A stretch of 64,000 nt of DNA from Hyalella azteca (lineage: Eukaryota; Arthropoda; Malacostraca; Amphipoda; Hyalellidae), in assembly GCF_000764305.2 (NCBI RefSeq), contig NW_025933246.1:1-64000 (forward strand). The letters run 5' to 3'. Within the stretch, counting starts at the first letter, position 1; every line of letters begins with the position of its first letter. Shown in pieces: positions 21,821 to 30,904 of this stretch. The notes under the pieces were generated by a model that was given only the letters and a program-made list of their open reading frames with translations, was not told where the DNA came from and did no database searches. The translations under genes were made by a program, and so were the position numbers.

Positions 21821-21979
21821 GTGATACCGACCCTCTCAACGGTTCGTTTGGCGTACCACCTAACAATTGATCCCACTAGCAAGTCATCTTAGGACTTAGA
21901 GTAATGCAGGATTATTTGTACTGAATTCAATGTGAAATTCAGGGTAATTCTAAATGAGGAAACATTGGAAAGAGATAGA

Positions 21980-22067
21980 TTCCATTTTTAAACTTATTCA
22001 AACGTTTCTACCAGCAACTCTGTTTACGTCCCGCCTCTACCAGCAACTCTGTTTACGTCCCGCCTCT
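21980..22067. repeat. Minisatellite, about 29-bp unit (as at 11425)
   Basis: Copies of the CAGCAACTCTGTTTACGTCC unit end at an assembly gap. Lies in intron 3 of the candidate gene. Confidence 0.9.
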
Positions 22068-22089
22068 NNNNNNNNNNNNNNNNNNNNNN
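22068..22089. other. Assembly gap (22 N)
   Basis: Undetermined bases fall exactly at the switch from the 29-bp to the 27-bp minisatellite, so array length here is not reliable. Confidence 0.99.
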
Positions 22090-22560
22090 GTCCTGCAAGT
22101 GTACGGTTAGGACAACGTCCTGCAAGTGTACGGTTAGGACAGCGTCCTGCAAGTGTACGGTTAGGACAGCGTCCTGCAAGTGTACGGTTAGGACAGCGTC
22201 CTGCAAGTGTACGGTTAGGACAACGTCCTGCAAGTGTACGGTTAGGACAACGTCCTGCAAGTGTACGGTTAGGACAGCGTCCTGCAAGTGTACGGTTAGG
22301 ACAACGTCCTGGAAGTGTACGATTAGGACAACGTCCTGCAAGTGTACGGTTAGGACAACGTCCTGCAAGTGTACGATTAGGACAACGTCCTGCAAGTGTA
22401 CGGTTAGAACAACGTCCTGCAAGTGTACGGTTAGGAAAACGTCCTGCAAGCGTGCGATTAGGACAGCGTCCTGCAAGTGTAGGATGGTCTCAGGACCATC
22501 CTACACTTACAGGACGCTTGTCCTAATCGAAACTCGCCTTTCCTAAACTTCAACTAAAAA
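22090..22560. repeat. Minisatellite, 27-bp unit, about 15 copies, ending in a palindrome
   Basis: Units of GTCCTGCAAGTGTACGGTTA plus GGACAAC repeat with few changes. At 22480-22510 the array folds back on itself: GTAGGATGGTC and GACCATCCTAC flank a short centre, after which one unit runs in reverse. The following flank (CTTTCCTAAACTTCAACTAA) matches that at 12410. Period 27 keeps several frames open on both strands. Confidence 0.93.
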
Positions 22561-23030
22561 CCCCATAAAAGGCGACATAGAATCCTTCACTCATTTCTTC
22601 CACCTCCCTAGTTTGTTTCATATAAAGAGTGAATGCATCAGTGTGGCAGCGGAGTGACCCGCCCGATTGACCTGACCAAGTGATATGTTACCTACGGCAT
22701 CTTTCCTATCGTCATCCCAGAACGCGGGGCAGTGACAGGGTGGCAGTCATGGTAAATGTGACTGTTAACTGTGAGACTGTGGTGGCATTCAGCGACTGTT
22801 AACTGTGAGACTGTGGTTACATTCAGCTTCTGATCAGACGTAGCATCGTCCGCCCAGCTGACTGTTGCTGAGAAATGCGTCAGAGTAACGTTGATTACAT
22901 ATATATGCTACGCTACAACGTTTAGTTGACGTGTTGATATCACACGAAGCTCCGCCAAGACGTGATCACGTGTTGATAACACACGAGCCTCGTCTGAGAG
23001 ATATTCTATTAACTGCACTCTATTTTACAG

Positions 23031-23150
23031 ATGACCCTAGCACGATGAATGTTTCCTTTAATGAAGCACGTCTGCTGAAAATCAAGAATGACTTGTCGAT
23101 TGATATGCCTTCCAAAAGTTTTGGAATGTCTTTGCCTTCAGAAGACCAAG
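23031..23150 (+). CDS. Exon 4 of candidate secreted gene
   Basis: The acceptor CTCTATTTTACAG (ending 23030) and donor CCAAG/GTAATG (23151) bound a 120-base exon, phase 1 to phase 1. It encodes DPSTMNVSFNEARLLKIKND and ends SFGMSLPSEDQ. No domain is recognised. Phase agreement with exons 3 and 5 and good splice sites on both sides are the support. Confidence 0.55.
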
Positions 23151-23443
23151 GTAATGCAGTAATACAGCAGCAACCTCCTTTCACTAAAGCCTTTCCTTTC
23201 CAATAAATCACAAATTCTTGACGGTGCATGTCATCAAAATCAAGCTTTATTGTCCTCATCATCTTTCGATTGTTTCTCCATGATAGATTTATTATGCACA
23301 CCTAAACTCCGAATACAAACCAGGATGCTCATGCTTGGATACTGTAAAATCTTTAAATTAATAACATCGTTGAAGCTGACATTTGAGCCAGCCGGAAATT
23401 CCTTGAGTTTGATCATCAGAAATCGTATGTTATCTCCTAACAG

Positions 23444-23536
23444 CAAACGTCGTCGTGTACGATGCGAGGGGCAACAGTCGAAAATTCCTTAGCGCAGCCG
23501 TTGACCTGGAGTCCTGCATCACCTCGGCTCCCTGTG
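23444..23536 (+). CDS. Exon 5 of candidate secreted gene (3' border uncertain)
   Basis: The acceptor TTATCTCCTAACAG (ending 23443) leads in phase 1 to VVVYDARGNSRKFLSAAVDL followed by a C-x6-C pair (ESCITSAPC). Two phase-1 donors are possible: TGTG/GTGACG at 23537, or CCTAC/GTCAGT at 23591, which adds 18 codons including LIPYQLTSPPPIVL. Without splicing the frame stops at a TAA (23596-23598). The composition looks coding and the register differs from the longer AT-rich open frame upstream. No family recognised. Confidence 0.52.
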
Positions 23537-23761
23537 GTGACGTGGCGCTCATACCTTACCAGCTCACTTCGCCTCCTCCCATAGTCCTACGTCAGTAAAG
23601 TTCTGAACATCCAGAACTGTAAATGATAGTTGAACCTTTTTTATTGGTTAGCAAACATTCTGTGACTCGTCTTATAATGATCGCTGTCAGATCTTATGGG
23701 AGTCGAGCTGAGGCCGTGAATGTGAATGAGCCCACCGGAAACGGAACGTGGCTTATAATAA

Positions 23762-24040
23762 TAGATAATAGCGGTTTCAGCGTTATTATTAGGCCGTAGG
23801 CCTGTCAGTTATTATTAGGCCGTAGGCCTGTCGCCGATTCTTAACATCGCAGAACATTCACAGCATTTTGCGGTCTCGAACTCGCAACTCTGCTACAATT
23901 CTGCTATGCTTAACCGCCCGGCCTCCTTGCCGATTCTGACCAGAAACTGGCGCACAGAGCTGGGATCGAACCCGCGCCTCTCTGCGCCAATCTTGGTACT
24001 CTGAACTTTAACCACTGGGCCACCCTGCTTGTGACAATGC
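23762..24040 (-). mobile_element. tRNA-derived SINE, copy b, with two tRNA-like segments
   Basis: On the minus strand the element opens with GGTGGCCCAGTGGTTAAAG and GGGTTCGATCCCAGC, A- and B-box-like, and then has a second pair, GGCCGGGCGGTTAAG and GCGAGTTCGAGACC. The tail AACCGCTATTATC matches the end of copy a. Located in the intron between exons 5 and 6. Confidence 0.7.
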
Positions 24041-24307
24041 GCGGGCAGAAAATTTCTGTTTGTTGTTGAGTCTCATTTTCGGCCTTCGTTTTGATCCATT
24101 ATTATAATCCATATGACGAGTCTCAATTGTTCAGCGTCAGTAATAAGAACTTGTCTGATATCACATATAATTCTTTCAATATTTAATTAATTGCAGCTAC
24201 ATGTCACAGTCGTCTATACTGAATCCAGGAAAGATTATGATTGTTCCCATGAATATGAATCCTACCATAAATTCATAGATTATCATCATATTGCTGATTA
24301 AATTATC

Positions 24308-24724
24308 GTAATTCGTCACAAAAGGTATTCTAAATTTGCTGTCGAGTTCATTCGGCTAATCTGAATTATCAATCACCATTGTGCATAATACCATAATATC
24401 CGTTTGCGCTCATTTCAGTCAAGAACTGCAGCCAGACGATCACACTCCCGGACCCCGGCGAGTTCGGGGTTTACGTCTTGTCTCATCCTGGGCTTGGGTG
24501 TCGGTATTTCCCCAACGAAATAATAATTCGTTACAAAAGGTATTCTTAATTTGCTGTCGAGTTCATTAGGTTAATCTGAATCATCAACCGCCATTGTGCA
24601 TAATCCCCGTTTGCGCTCATTTCAGTCAAGAACTGCGGCCAGACGATCACACTTCCGGACCCCGGGGAGTTCGGGGTCTACGTCTTGTCTCATCCTGGGC
24701 TCGGGTGTCGGTATTTCCCCAACG
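24308..24724. repeat. Tandem duplication of intron end plus 5' CUB exon
   Basis: Unit 1 (about 24308-24524) and unit 2 (about 24526-24724) share the intron tail with AAAGGTATTC and TTGCTGTCGAGTTCATT, the acceptor TTTGCGCTCATTTCAG and the first about 98 coding bases. Differences are few, so the duplication is recent compared with neighbouring repeats. Confidence 0.9.
24419..24516 (+). pseudogene. Truncated duplicate of the CUB exon
   Basis: After its own acceptor (ending 24418) the frame matches exon 6 through NCSQTITLPDPGEFGVY and CRYFPNE, then runs into intron sequence and stops. It lacks a donor at the break. One change, NCG to NCS, distinguishes it from exon 6. If spliced in, it would truncate the protein. 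Confidence 0.7.
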
Positions 24725-24946
24725 AGGCTGTGACCGACTGCTCTGTGAAATTAACGCACACGACGGACCTCACAGCAAAGTTCAAGATCATCTTTGACCC
24801 GTCGACTGACTTCAAGGGGGACGACGAGTGTGACGGGTACAGTGTTGAGTTTGACACGGACGGGACGGGGAGTGGCGCCAACTTCAACTACTGCACGGAC
24901 ACCACCGGTGTTACAGTGAGCGCTGAGCGCATGATGGTGTCTGTTG
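24626..24946 (+). CDS. Exon 6, CUB-like domain of candidate secreted gene
   Basis: The acceptor CGCTCATTTCAG (ending 24625) starts a phase-1 exon of 321 bases ending at donor GTTG/GTGACT (24947), phase 1. It encodes NCGQTITLPDPGEFGVYVL, then HPGLGCRYFPNEAVTDCSV, a DECDGYSVEFDTDG segment and NYC. The cysteine order and the aromatic/acidic C-D-x-Y-x-V-E-F element match CUB domains, extracellular beta-sandwich modules that bind proteins, often through calcium. Left unspliced, the frame ends at TGA 24958-24960. This is the best-supported coding segment in the window. Confidence 0.7.
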
Positions 24947-24949
24947 GTG

Positions 24950-25075
24950 ACTCCAAGTGATGCGTTGTGTCTGTTGGTGGAGTTGGAAGCTGATAGCGAT
25001 GCGTTGTGTCTGTTGGTGGAGATGGTAGGTCCAAGCGATGCGTTGTGTCTGTTGGTAGTGTATTATGGATATTAT
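24950..25075. repeat. Minisatellite derived from the CUB exon end, about 3 copies
   Basis: Units with GATGCGTTGTGTCTGTTGGT repeat and the last coding bases of exon 6 (GTGTCTGTTGGTGACTCCAA) fit the same unit, so the array appears to have grown from the exon-donor border. Confidence 0.8.
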
Positions 25076-25181
25076 GTTATAGGGAAATTCACACATAATC
25101 TATTCAGCGCGAACAAAGAGTTACATCCGTAGCAGCTTATCTGCGTCGATGTCTCTGCCCTCGATACGCTCGTTATTTCAG

Positions 25182-25276
25182 TCAACCTGACGACTGCCCC
25201 CAGGAATGGGTTTATGCCTGAGCTGAATTATATCACTTCACTCACACAACTGTTTCAGAGAGGTGCTTGTGGGTGA
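25182..25276 (+). CDS. Exon 7, end of CUB-like domain and stop
   Basis: The acceptor CTCGTTATTTCAG (ending 25181) opens in phase 1 to NLTTAPRNGFMPELNYI, which fits the last strand of a CUB domain (x-x-G-F-x-x-x-Y), and ends at TGA 25274-25276 within the first unit of a minisatellite. Together the seven exons give 960 nt including the stop. A donor inside the minisatellite could instead extend the transcript, so the terminus is uncertain. No AATAAA was noted immediately after the stop. Confidence 0.5.
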
Positions 25277-25485
25277 AGCATTGAGGTGCTTGTGGGTGCT
25301 GCATAGAGAAGCTTGTGGGTGATGCATAGAGGTGCTTGTGGGTGATGCATAGATCGAGGTGCTTGTGGGTGATGCATAGAGGTGCTTGTGGGTGATGCAT
25401 AGAGGTGCTTGTGGGTGATGCATAGAGGTACTTGTGGGGTATGCATAAAGGTGCTTGTGGAAGATGTTGCGGAGAGGTACTTGTG
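25255..25485. repeat. Minisatellite, about 25-bp unit, about 9 copies
   Basis: Copies of GAGGTGCTTGTGGGTGATGC plus ATA follow head to tail. Open frames in all three minus registers are caused by this periodicity. Confidence 0.93.
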
Positions 25486-25529
25486 AAAGTCCTGCTGCCA
25501 TTCATCAATGCATTGCGTATGCTGGGCAG

Positions 25530-25646
25530 GAGGCATCTTTCACGGGAGAGCTCACCATCATCCTGAAAGGCTCATCGACTAATAAGAGGAAGAAAATTGG
25601 ATTCATCTTCCTCATCAAACTCGAAGAAGGCGGTCAAGGCGAATAA
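25530..25646 (+). CDS. Possible extra exon with CUB-like ending
   Basis: After an AG at 25529 the frame reads EASFTGELTIILKGSSTNK and IGFIFLIKLEE, ending at TAA 25644-25646. The alternating hydrophobic strands and G-F resemble the last two CUB strands. It enters in phase 0, which does not match the phase-1 exit of exons 6 or 7, so it is either a different transcript's exon or a false positive. Confidence 0.3.
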   Translation, partial: EASFTGELTIILKGSSTNKRKKIGFIFLIKLEEGGQGE

Positions 25647-25689
25647 CATTATTTCTTTGTCTTCGACTGTCAAAAAAAACGTGTAGGTG

Positions 25690-26130
25690 TCAGTTCCGTT
25701 AAGTTCTCATTATCAGCGTAGGTATCATTTCCCCTTAAGTGACACTGCCATCAGCGTATGTGTCAGTTCCCCTCAAGTCACTCTGCCATCAGCGTAGGTA
25801 TCAGTTCCCCTTTAGTCACTCTGCCATCAGCGTAGGTATAATTTCCCCTTAAGTGACACTGCCATCAGCGTATGTGTCAGTTCCCCTCAAGTCACGTTGC
25901 TTTCAGCGTAGGTATCAGTTCTCCTTATGTCACGCTGCCATCAGCGTATGTGTCAGTTCCCCTCAAGTCACGCTGCCATCAGCGTAGGTATCATTTCCAC
26001 TTAAGTGACACTGCCATCAGCGTATGTGTCAGTTCCCCTCAAGTCACGCTGCTATTAGCGTAGTTATCAGTTCCCCTTTAGTCACTCTGCCATCAGCGTA
26101 GGTATCAGTTCCCCTCAATTCACCCTAAAC
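25690..26130. repeat. Minisatellite, about 38-bp unit, about 11 copies (block 1)
   Basis: Units of CTGCCATCAGCGTAGGTATC plus AGTTCCCCTCAAGTCAC repeat. Two alternating variants (GTAGGTATC and GTATGTGTC) suggest a higher-order dimer. Confidence 0.92.
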
Positions 26131-27190
26131 GTCAGTTTCTGCCGTAACTTTGCTGGGGTTTCGAGCAAAGTATTTCCGACTGTCTCGCGTTATATCCAAA
26201 GATTTTTTGATGCTGCTTTGATGTTTTTTTAGAACGCACTGTGCTCTGAGTGACTTAATTACACATGATACCATTATGTTGTGTTATTTAACATTAAAAC
26301 CTTGGTTCTACCATAAGTAAGGTGAATTTCTACCATCCAAACGACCGAAGATCATACTTTAGGTGGACAACGTCGCTCCTGTGAGAATGCTTACAAATTA
26401 TATAAATGAAGGTATGTTCTTGGAGAGACATATGGCGATCAAAAACAATAGCTTTGGAGGAGTCAAATGACACGAGGAATATTTCCTGTACAGTTGTTCA
26501 TTGGGAGACCTAAAAACGGTAATATCGCGCTGCCATCAGCGTAGGTATCAGTTCTCCTCATATCGCGCTGCCATCAGCGTAGGTATCAGTTCTCCTTATG
26601 TCACGCTGCCATCAGCGTAGGTGTTAGTTCCCTTTAAGTCACACTGCCATCCGCGTAATTATCAGTCACCCTCAAGTTATCCTACCACCAGCGAAGGTAT
26701 CGGTTCTCTTTAAAAATTACCCTAACATCAGCGTAGGCATCAGTTCCCCTCAATTCACAGTAAATGTCAGTTTCCGCCGTAACTTTGCCAGGGTTTCGAG
26801 CAAAATATTTCCGACTGTTAGACAAATCAACGGAAACGTTAAGCCCATATTTGGGCGCTAATTTTTCATTTATGTTTTGCCATTGTCAAGTCTCGCGTGA
26901 TATTTAATGATTTTTGGATGCTGCTTTGATGTTTTGTCTTGAAATTGCACTGTGCTCTGAGTGACTTACACTTGATGCCATTATGTTGTGTCATTTTACT
27001 TTAAAACCTTTGTTCTACCGTAAGTAAGGTGAATTTCTACCATCCAAACGACCGAAGGTCATACCTGAGGTGGACAACTTTGCTCCTGTGAGCATGCGTA
27101 TAAATTATATAATTGAAGGTATGTGCTGGAGAGACATGGTGATCAAACACAATAGCTTTGGAAGACTTAAATGGCATGAGGAAGATTTCC
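26110..27190. repeat. Tandem duplication of about 650 bp including minisatellite block 2
   Basis: The unique part after block 1 (26130-26510, with GGTTTCGAGCAAAGTATTTC) recurs at about 26750-27180, and six more 38-bp units sit at 26525-26760 between them. The compound unit, array plus unique tail, was duplicated as a whole. The second tail has about 60 extra bases near 26820-26890. Confidence 0.85.
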
Positions 27191-27299
27191 TGTACAGTTG
27201 CTCTTTGGAGGCGTAAAAACGGTAACATGAGGTATTGTATAGCTTTGCAATCCACTAACGTGATCGGTACACGCTGTATATATACAACCCCTGGCAAAA

Positions 27300-28180
27300 A
27301 TTATAGTCGCAATCATGCTCCGAGGTATCGTTAGGCTCTGCGACTCCCTGAAGTGATTTGTACATGCCTTATAGTTGTGATCTTGGCTCACTAGTGTCCC
27401 AAAGTACCTAGTGTCTCTTTCTGTTGTAGTAGTAGAACATTTTCTGCAAGTAGAATATCTCATGCAATGAAAATGAATATGTTGAAAATGAAACAAAAAT
27501 AGTTAACTCAAGGAATATCAAGAAGCCAATGAACAAATGATAATAGCCTCAAGAAAGAAATAGAAGTAATTAAGAATGATAATTAATTCATGGAAGGTCG
27601 AGAAACCACCGAACGAATGACTGTACAGTTGAGGGAGAGAATCATTCCTGATGACCTAAAAGCATGGCTGGTAATAGCAGTTTACGGATGAGGTGCTGAG
27701 ACAGACTCCAGAATTACAGGCTATTGGCCTTAAGACTCCTATTCAGACACCCCAACCGGGCTCGGCTGAATTCCATTGGATTCAATCACTAAGTAGATTT
27801 TTTCTAACTCCACTCGTAACTGTAATGACAATCTGAAAATTTTCATGCTTATATAGATATTTTTTTTACCATCTGTGCGCAGTAACAAACAATGTTTAAA
27901 CTTCGTTTTACAACTGTGAGAGTGTATTTTCAGTTACAATCCACACCTTTATATAATATGAAGAATAATGAGATGAGGCATTGTATAACCTGAAGATGAG
28001 TTCAGCGATCCCATGTAATCAACGATAGTAATTAACATAACATAACATAGTGATCTCGGCGCTGAAGCGTAGGACTGATGTGGCCTGTCGCCGATTCTTT
28101 TCCTTTTCGTGCTTTGTTCATAGAAGATCTAGAATCGTGTCATTTGACCGGATCTTTTCAGGACTGACGATAGCTTGAAA
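27300..28180. repeat. Segmental duplication D2, copy 1
   Basis: Co-linear with 38990-39800 in the same orientation, including GGCTCACTAGTGTCCCAAAG, GAATATCAAGAAGCCAATGA, TGTACAGTTGAGGGAGAGAA and GGCCTGTCGCCGATTCTTTT. No coding frame recognised. The two copies lead into the same LINE 3' end. Confidence 0.8.
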
Positions 28181-28330
28181 TAGCTACTAGACTTCCACCG
28201 GGTTCGATATGGTGCTAGGCATTTCAAGTCTGAACATATATTTTTTCATAGCTTCAACTAGTCTGTTCTTGAACGCGTTCAAACTTGGAGCTGGATCGAT
28301 GAAATCAGGGAGGCTGTTCCAGTACTCCAA
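28180..28330 (-). pseudogene. LINE 3' end (RT C-terminus)
   Basis: On the minus strand: NSLPDFIDPAPSLNAFKNRL followed by a short tail and stop. N-S-L-P and L-N-A-F-K-N-R-L are the conserved end of CR1/jockey-like reverse transcriptase ORFs. A second copy is at 39810-39970. Confidence 0.8.
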
Positions 28331-28371
28331 TGGATCAGGAATTTCCTAGTAGGAAATTCCTGATCCATTGA

Positions 28372-29088
28372 ATTCAGACTGGGTAACTGTGCGCAGTGGC
28401 GTACCGCAGGGAAGCGTTCTTGGGCCTGTTTTGTTTGTCGCTTTTATAAACGATCTACCAGAAGTAGTGTCAAGCGTGTGCTCCATGTATGCCGATGTGT
28501 AATGTATGAAGTTACGCGCGTGAAGGTACGTGGGAAGAACACGGTAGCACGGAACAGGCTTTATTGGAACCAACATAATGAACATGAAACGAGGACGAAG
28601 TCTTACGGAGCACGACTTCTAAAGTGTGCTTCTTCTTAGTGGCTAATTATTAAGAATACAGGAAGCTTGATATGCCACAGATGACATAAAAGTTTATAAT
28701 ACAATTAAGGATGCGTCAAATAAAATGCACTGCAAAATGATCTTGATAGTTTAGTTGACTGGGCTGATGCGTGGCAGCTGCGTTTCAATGCTGACAAGTG
28801 TAAAGTACTTCACTTTGGCAAGAACAATGAACAGCAAGCTTACAGCATGAGAAGTCACGGTTGCAACGAGAGGGTTATGATTGAGAAGTCTTGCGTGGAA
28901 AAAGATCTTGGAGTTTGGGTCGACAAGGAGCTAAAATTCTCTAGGCATATTGAAACGCAAGTTCATAAATCCAATAAATTGCTTGGGCTGATCAGACGCT
29001 CCTACGAGTACCTAGATGTAGAAATGATGAAGCTGTTGTTCACCTCTGTCGTGCGCCCGAACCTAGAGTTTGGAAACGTTGTGTGGTC
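28372..29088 (+). pseudogene. LINE reverse transcriptase, split by a solo LTR
   Basis: Part 1 (to 28497) has SGVPQGSVLGPVLF and FINDLP, ending MYAD; part 2 (from 28680) continues DDIKVYNTIKDAS, then WQLRFNADKCKVLHFGK, EKDLGVWVDKELKF and VVRPNLEFGNVVW. The YADD active site is divided by a 182-bp insertion. Part 2 also has frameshifts near 28710-28745. The frame is cut off at 29088 by a hAT-like terminal sequence. This is a CR1/jockey-type non-LTR RT, opposite in orientation to the LINE end at 28180-28330. Confidence 0.85.
28498..28679. mobile_element. Solo LTR, 182 bp, with 4-bp TSD
   Basis: The insert begins TGTAATGT and ends GCCACA (TG...CA borders) and is flanked by GATG on both sides (28494-28497 and 28680-28683). 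Removing it would leave the LINE RT frame continuous, which defines the borders precisely. The minus strand carries CCAATAAAGCC, a poly(A) signal suitable for an LTR, so the LTR probably points left. Confidence 0.9.
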
Positions 29089-29089
29089 N

Positions 29090-29190
29090 GCTGCCGCTAC
29101 ATTGTCTTAAATGTAGAGCCGCTACCGCTACCGCTACTGAAAATGTAGCGGCCGCTACATGTAGCGCGCTACTGCCCAGCTCTGACTATA
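29090..29190 (-). mobile_element. hAT-like terminus with CGCTAC repeats
   Basis: The minus strand begins CAGAGCTGGGCAGTAGCGCG followed by GTAGCGG repeats; 58137-58262 begins CAGAGATGGGCAGCGCTACT with the same repeats. CAGAG(A/C)TGGGCA is a hAT-type end. The other end of neither copy was found. An undetermined base is at 29089. Confidence 0.55.
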
Positions 29191-29199
29191 CTATACGTG

Positions 29200-29420
29200 T
29201 CGGTGATTCGAAGAGAGAAGAAATGTTGTCGCGTGGAGCAGTTGCAGCGCAGTTTTTAGCGCATTTTCTCATTTATAAAAAATGCACTATTGTACTCGCC
29301 ATGTCCATCTGTCTGTCCGTCCGTGACTTCGTGTTTTCGTCGACGAGAAACTGCGCTCGTCGTGGCCACTGGCCACGAAAAATGCGCTTTTAGTCGTGGC
29401 GCATTTCTCAAATAACATCG
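29200..29420. repeat. Dispersed repeat shared with 39957-40030 and 40680-40760
   Basis: Contains ATTGTACTCGCCATGTCC and TTTTCGTCGACGAGAAA, both also near 40680-40750, and a palindrome CGTGGCCACTGGCCACG. Confidence 0.6.
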
Positions 29421-30115
29421 TTATTTGAGGCAAAAAATCAACTTCTTAAAGGCTTAAAACACGTACGCTAACTTGCACTTGCTCAGTTTCTATAAAGTAC
29501 CTAATCACTTGCAAGTTGTATGCCTGCACCTTTCACTTAACAATTAAAATTAGACTTATAAAAAGTATTAGTTAGTTGAAAATTTGTCTCTTAAGTTGAT
29601 CGCAATGAACTTAACTTCATTAAGTAATTATAACTACGCTGCAAAGCAGAGTTTTCCATCATGCACACTAAACACGCAATTCAGAGTTCAGACGAGAAGA
29701 ACTACATATCACGTGGGCCAGCGTGCAACTAAATTAAATACCTAGCTTCATTCCCGCTTCCCTCTCCCGGTGCATAATCTAGCGGGATGATCATTGCGGA
29801 CGGTAACCGAGTCCTACTAATCATTCGTATATTTAGTGCAAGAGAATGATTAATTAGGTTGTTTCTGATCAAACGAACGAAAATTCAAACGAATTATTTT
29901 GTTACTTTAACTTGGTTTATTCATAGGAAATATGCTAATGCTCATTTATGAAACGCTTTTGAAATAAATCGAATGATGTTTATTTATTTCCATACGAGGG
30001 ATTAAACAATTGCAAATCGATTTATTATCCTTTAAATAAAAATCTTTGCATCGAAACTCTTGGGACGATGTATATACGGCAATATTTGTACACGTTAATC
30101 AGCATTATTAAGAGC
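29421..30115. other. No gene seen
   Basis: AT-rich unassigned sequence with no recognisable exon or repeat. Confidence 0.4.
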
Positions 30116-30119
30116 CGAA

Positions 30120-30205
30120 CATCAACCGATCGTTGGAAATAACCAACCGATGGTCAACCGATCGTTGGAAATAACCAACCGATGGTCAACCGATCGTTGG
30201 CCGCT
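30120..30205. repeat. Minisatellite, about 31-bp unit, 3 copies
   Basis: CAACCGATCGTTGGAAATAA plus CCAACCGATGGT repeats, the last copy partial. Confidence 0.88.
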
Positions 30206-30433
30206 AATATGTCGCATTGTTCTACCCATTACACCCAATAGAACCTAAATAAACTTTGTTCATCGAAAGGACAAAAAGCTTATATCACGCCTACGTGATA
30301 GTACAATAAATTTTGAAGTCTTCTCTAGTCATGAGACTTAAATTCATACTCATTGGTGATCTTGAATTTGTGCATTGCGTTATGCAATTTATAGAATTAT
30401 AAATTCTAAATAGGTACAAACTTTTTTAAATTA

Positions 30434-30870
30434 NGCGGTGTACATGAGGGCCCTGGCGTCGCCGCGGTGTACATGAGGACCCTGGCGTCGCCGCGGTGTT
30501 CATGATCACTGAGTACCCTGGTTTCGAGGTCGCGGGTCCCTTTCCGTGGTGGGACCGAGGCAGTCTAACGTCTTTCCAGAGTAGCTGAAAGGATAAAAAT
30601 AATTCCCCCTTCAGGTATTCCAGAGACGACTGTAGGCGTGCCTGGGCACTATGCCTTATCGTCCGCCCCTGCACCACTACCAGCGACAAGAAGCAAGCAA
30701 CAGCATCGTGCATCCGCTGGCCTTCTCATCTCATCTCTCTCTCCTCACCCCATCTACCCTTCCCAACTAGTTTCGCCATCTCACCCCGTCTCCCCTCCTC
30801 AACACGTTTCTCCTTCTCAACCCGTCTCCTCTCCACGCCTCGTTTCCTCTTCGTATCCTTAGTATATGTG
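30434..30870. repeat. Duplication D3, copy 1: 28-bp minisatellite plus flank
   Basis: Three units of GCGGTGTACATGAGGACCCT plus GGCGTCGCC are followed by about 350 bp (TGGGACCGAGGCAGTCTAAC, CAGGTATTCCAGAGACGACT) that recur after the larger array at 42545-43120. The tail, 30720-30860, is a CT-rich run of TCACCCCGTCTCC-like units. One undetermined base is at 30434. Confidence 0.85.
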
Positions 30871-30904
30871 TGTCAGGAGTTACACTCATAACATTGAACA
30901 CATT

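Noticed and set aside
21954..22526. 190-codon frame encoding a 9-residue repeat protein, and a 150-codon frame opposite it
   Set aside because: The 27-base period keeps several frames open on both strands, it spans an assembly gap, and the same array at 12.2 kb has no common reading frame context. It is a minisatellite in an intron.
25238..25536. Three overlapping minus-strand repeat ORFs
   Set aside because: All come from the 25-bp minisatellite, whose unit lacks stops; no start or domain evidence.
25690..26770. CRISPR-like regular repeats
   Set aside because: Units are contiguous tandem copies without unique spacers, the DNA is eukaryotic, and no cas genes exist. The same applies to all arrays here.
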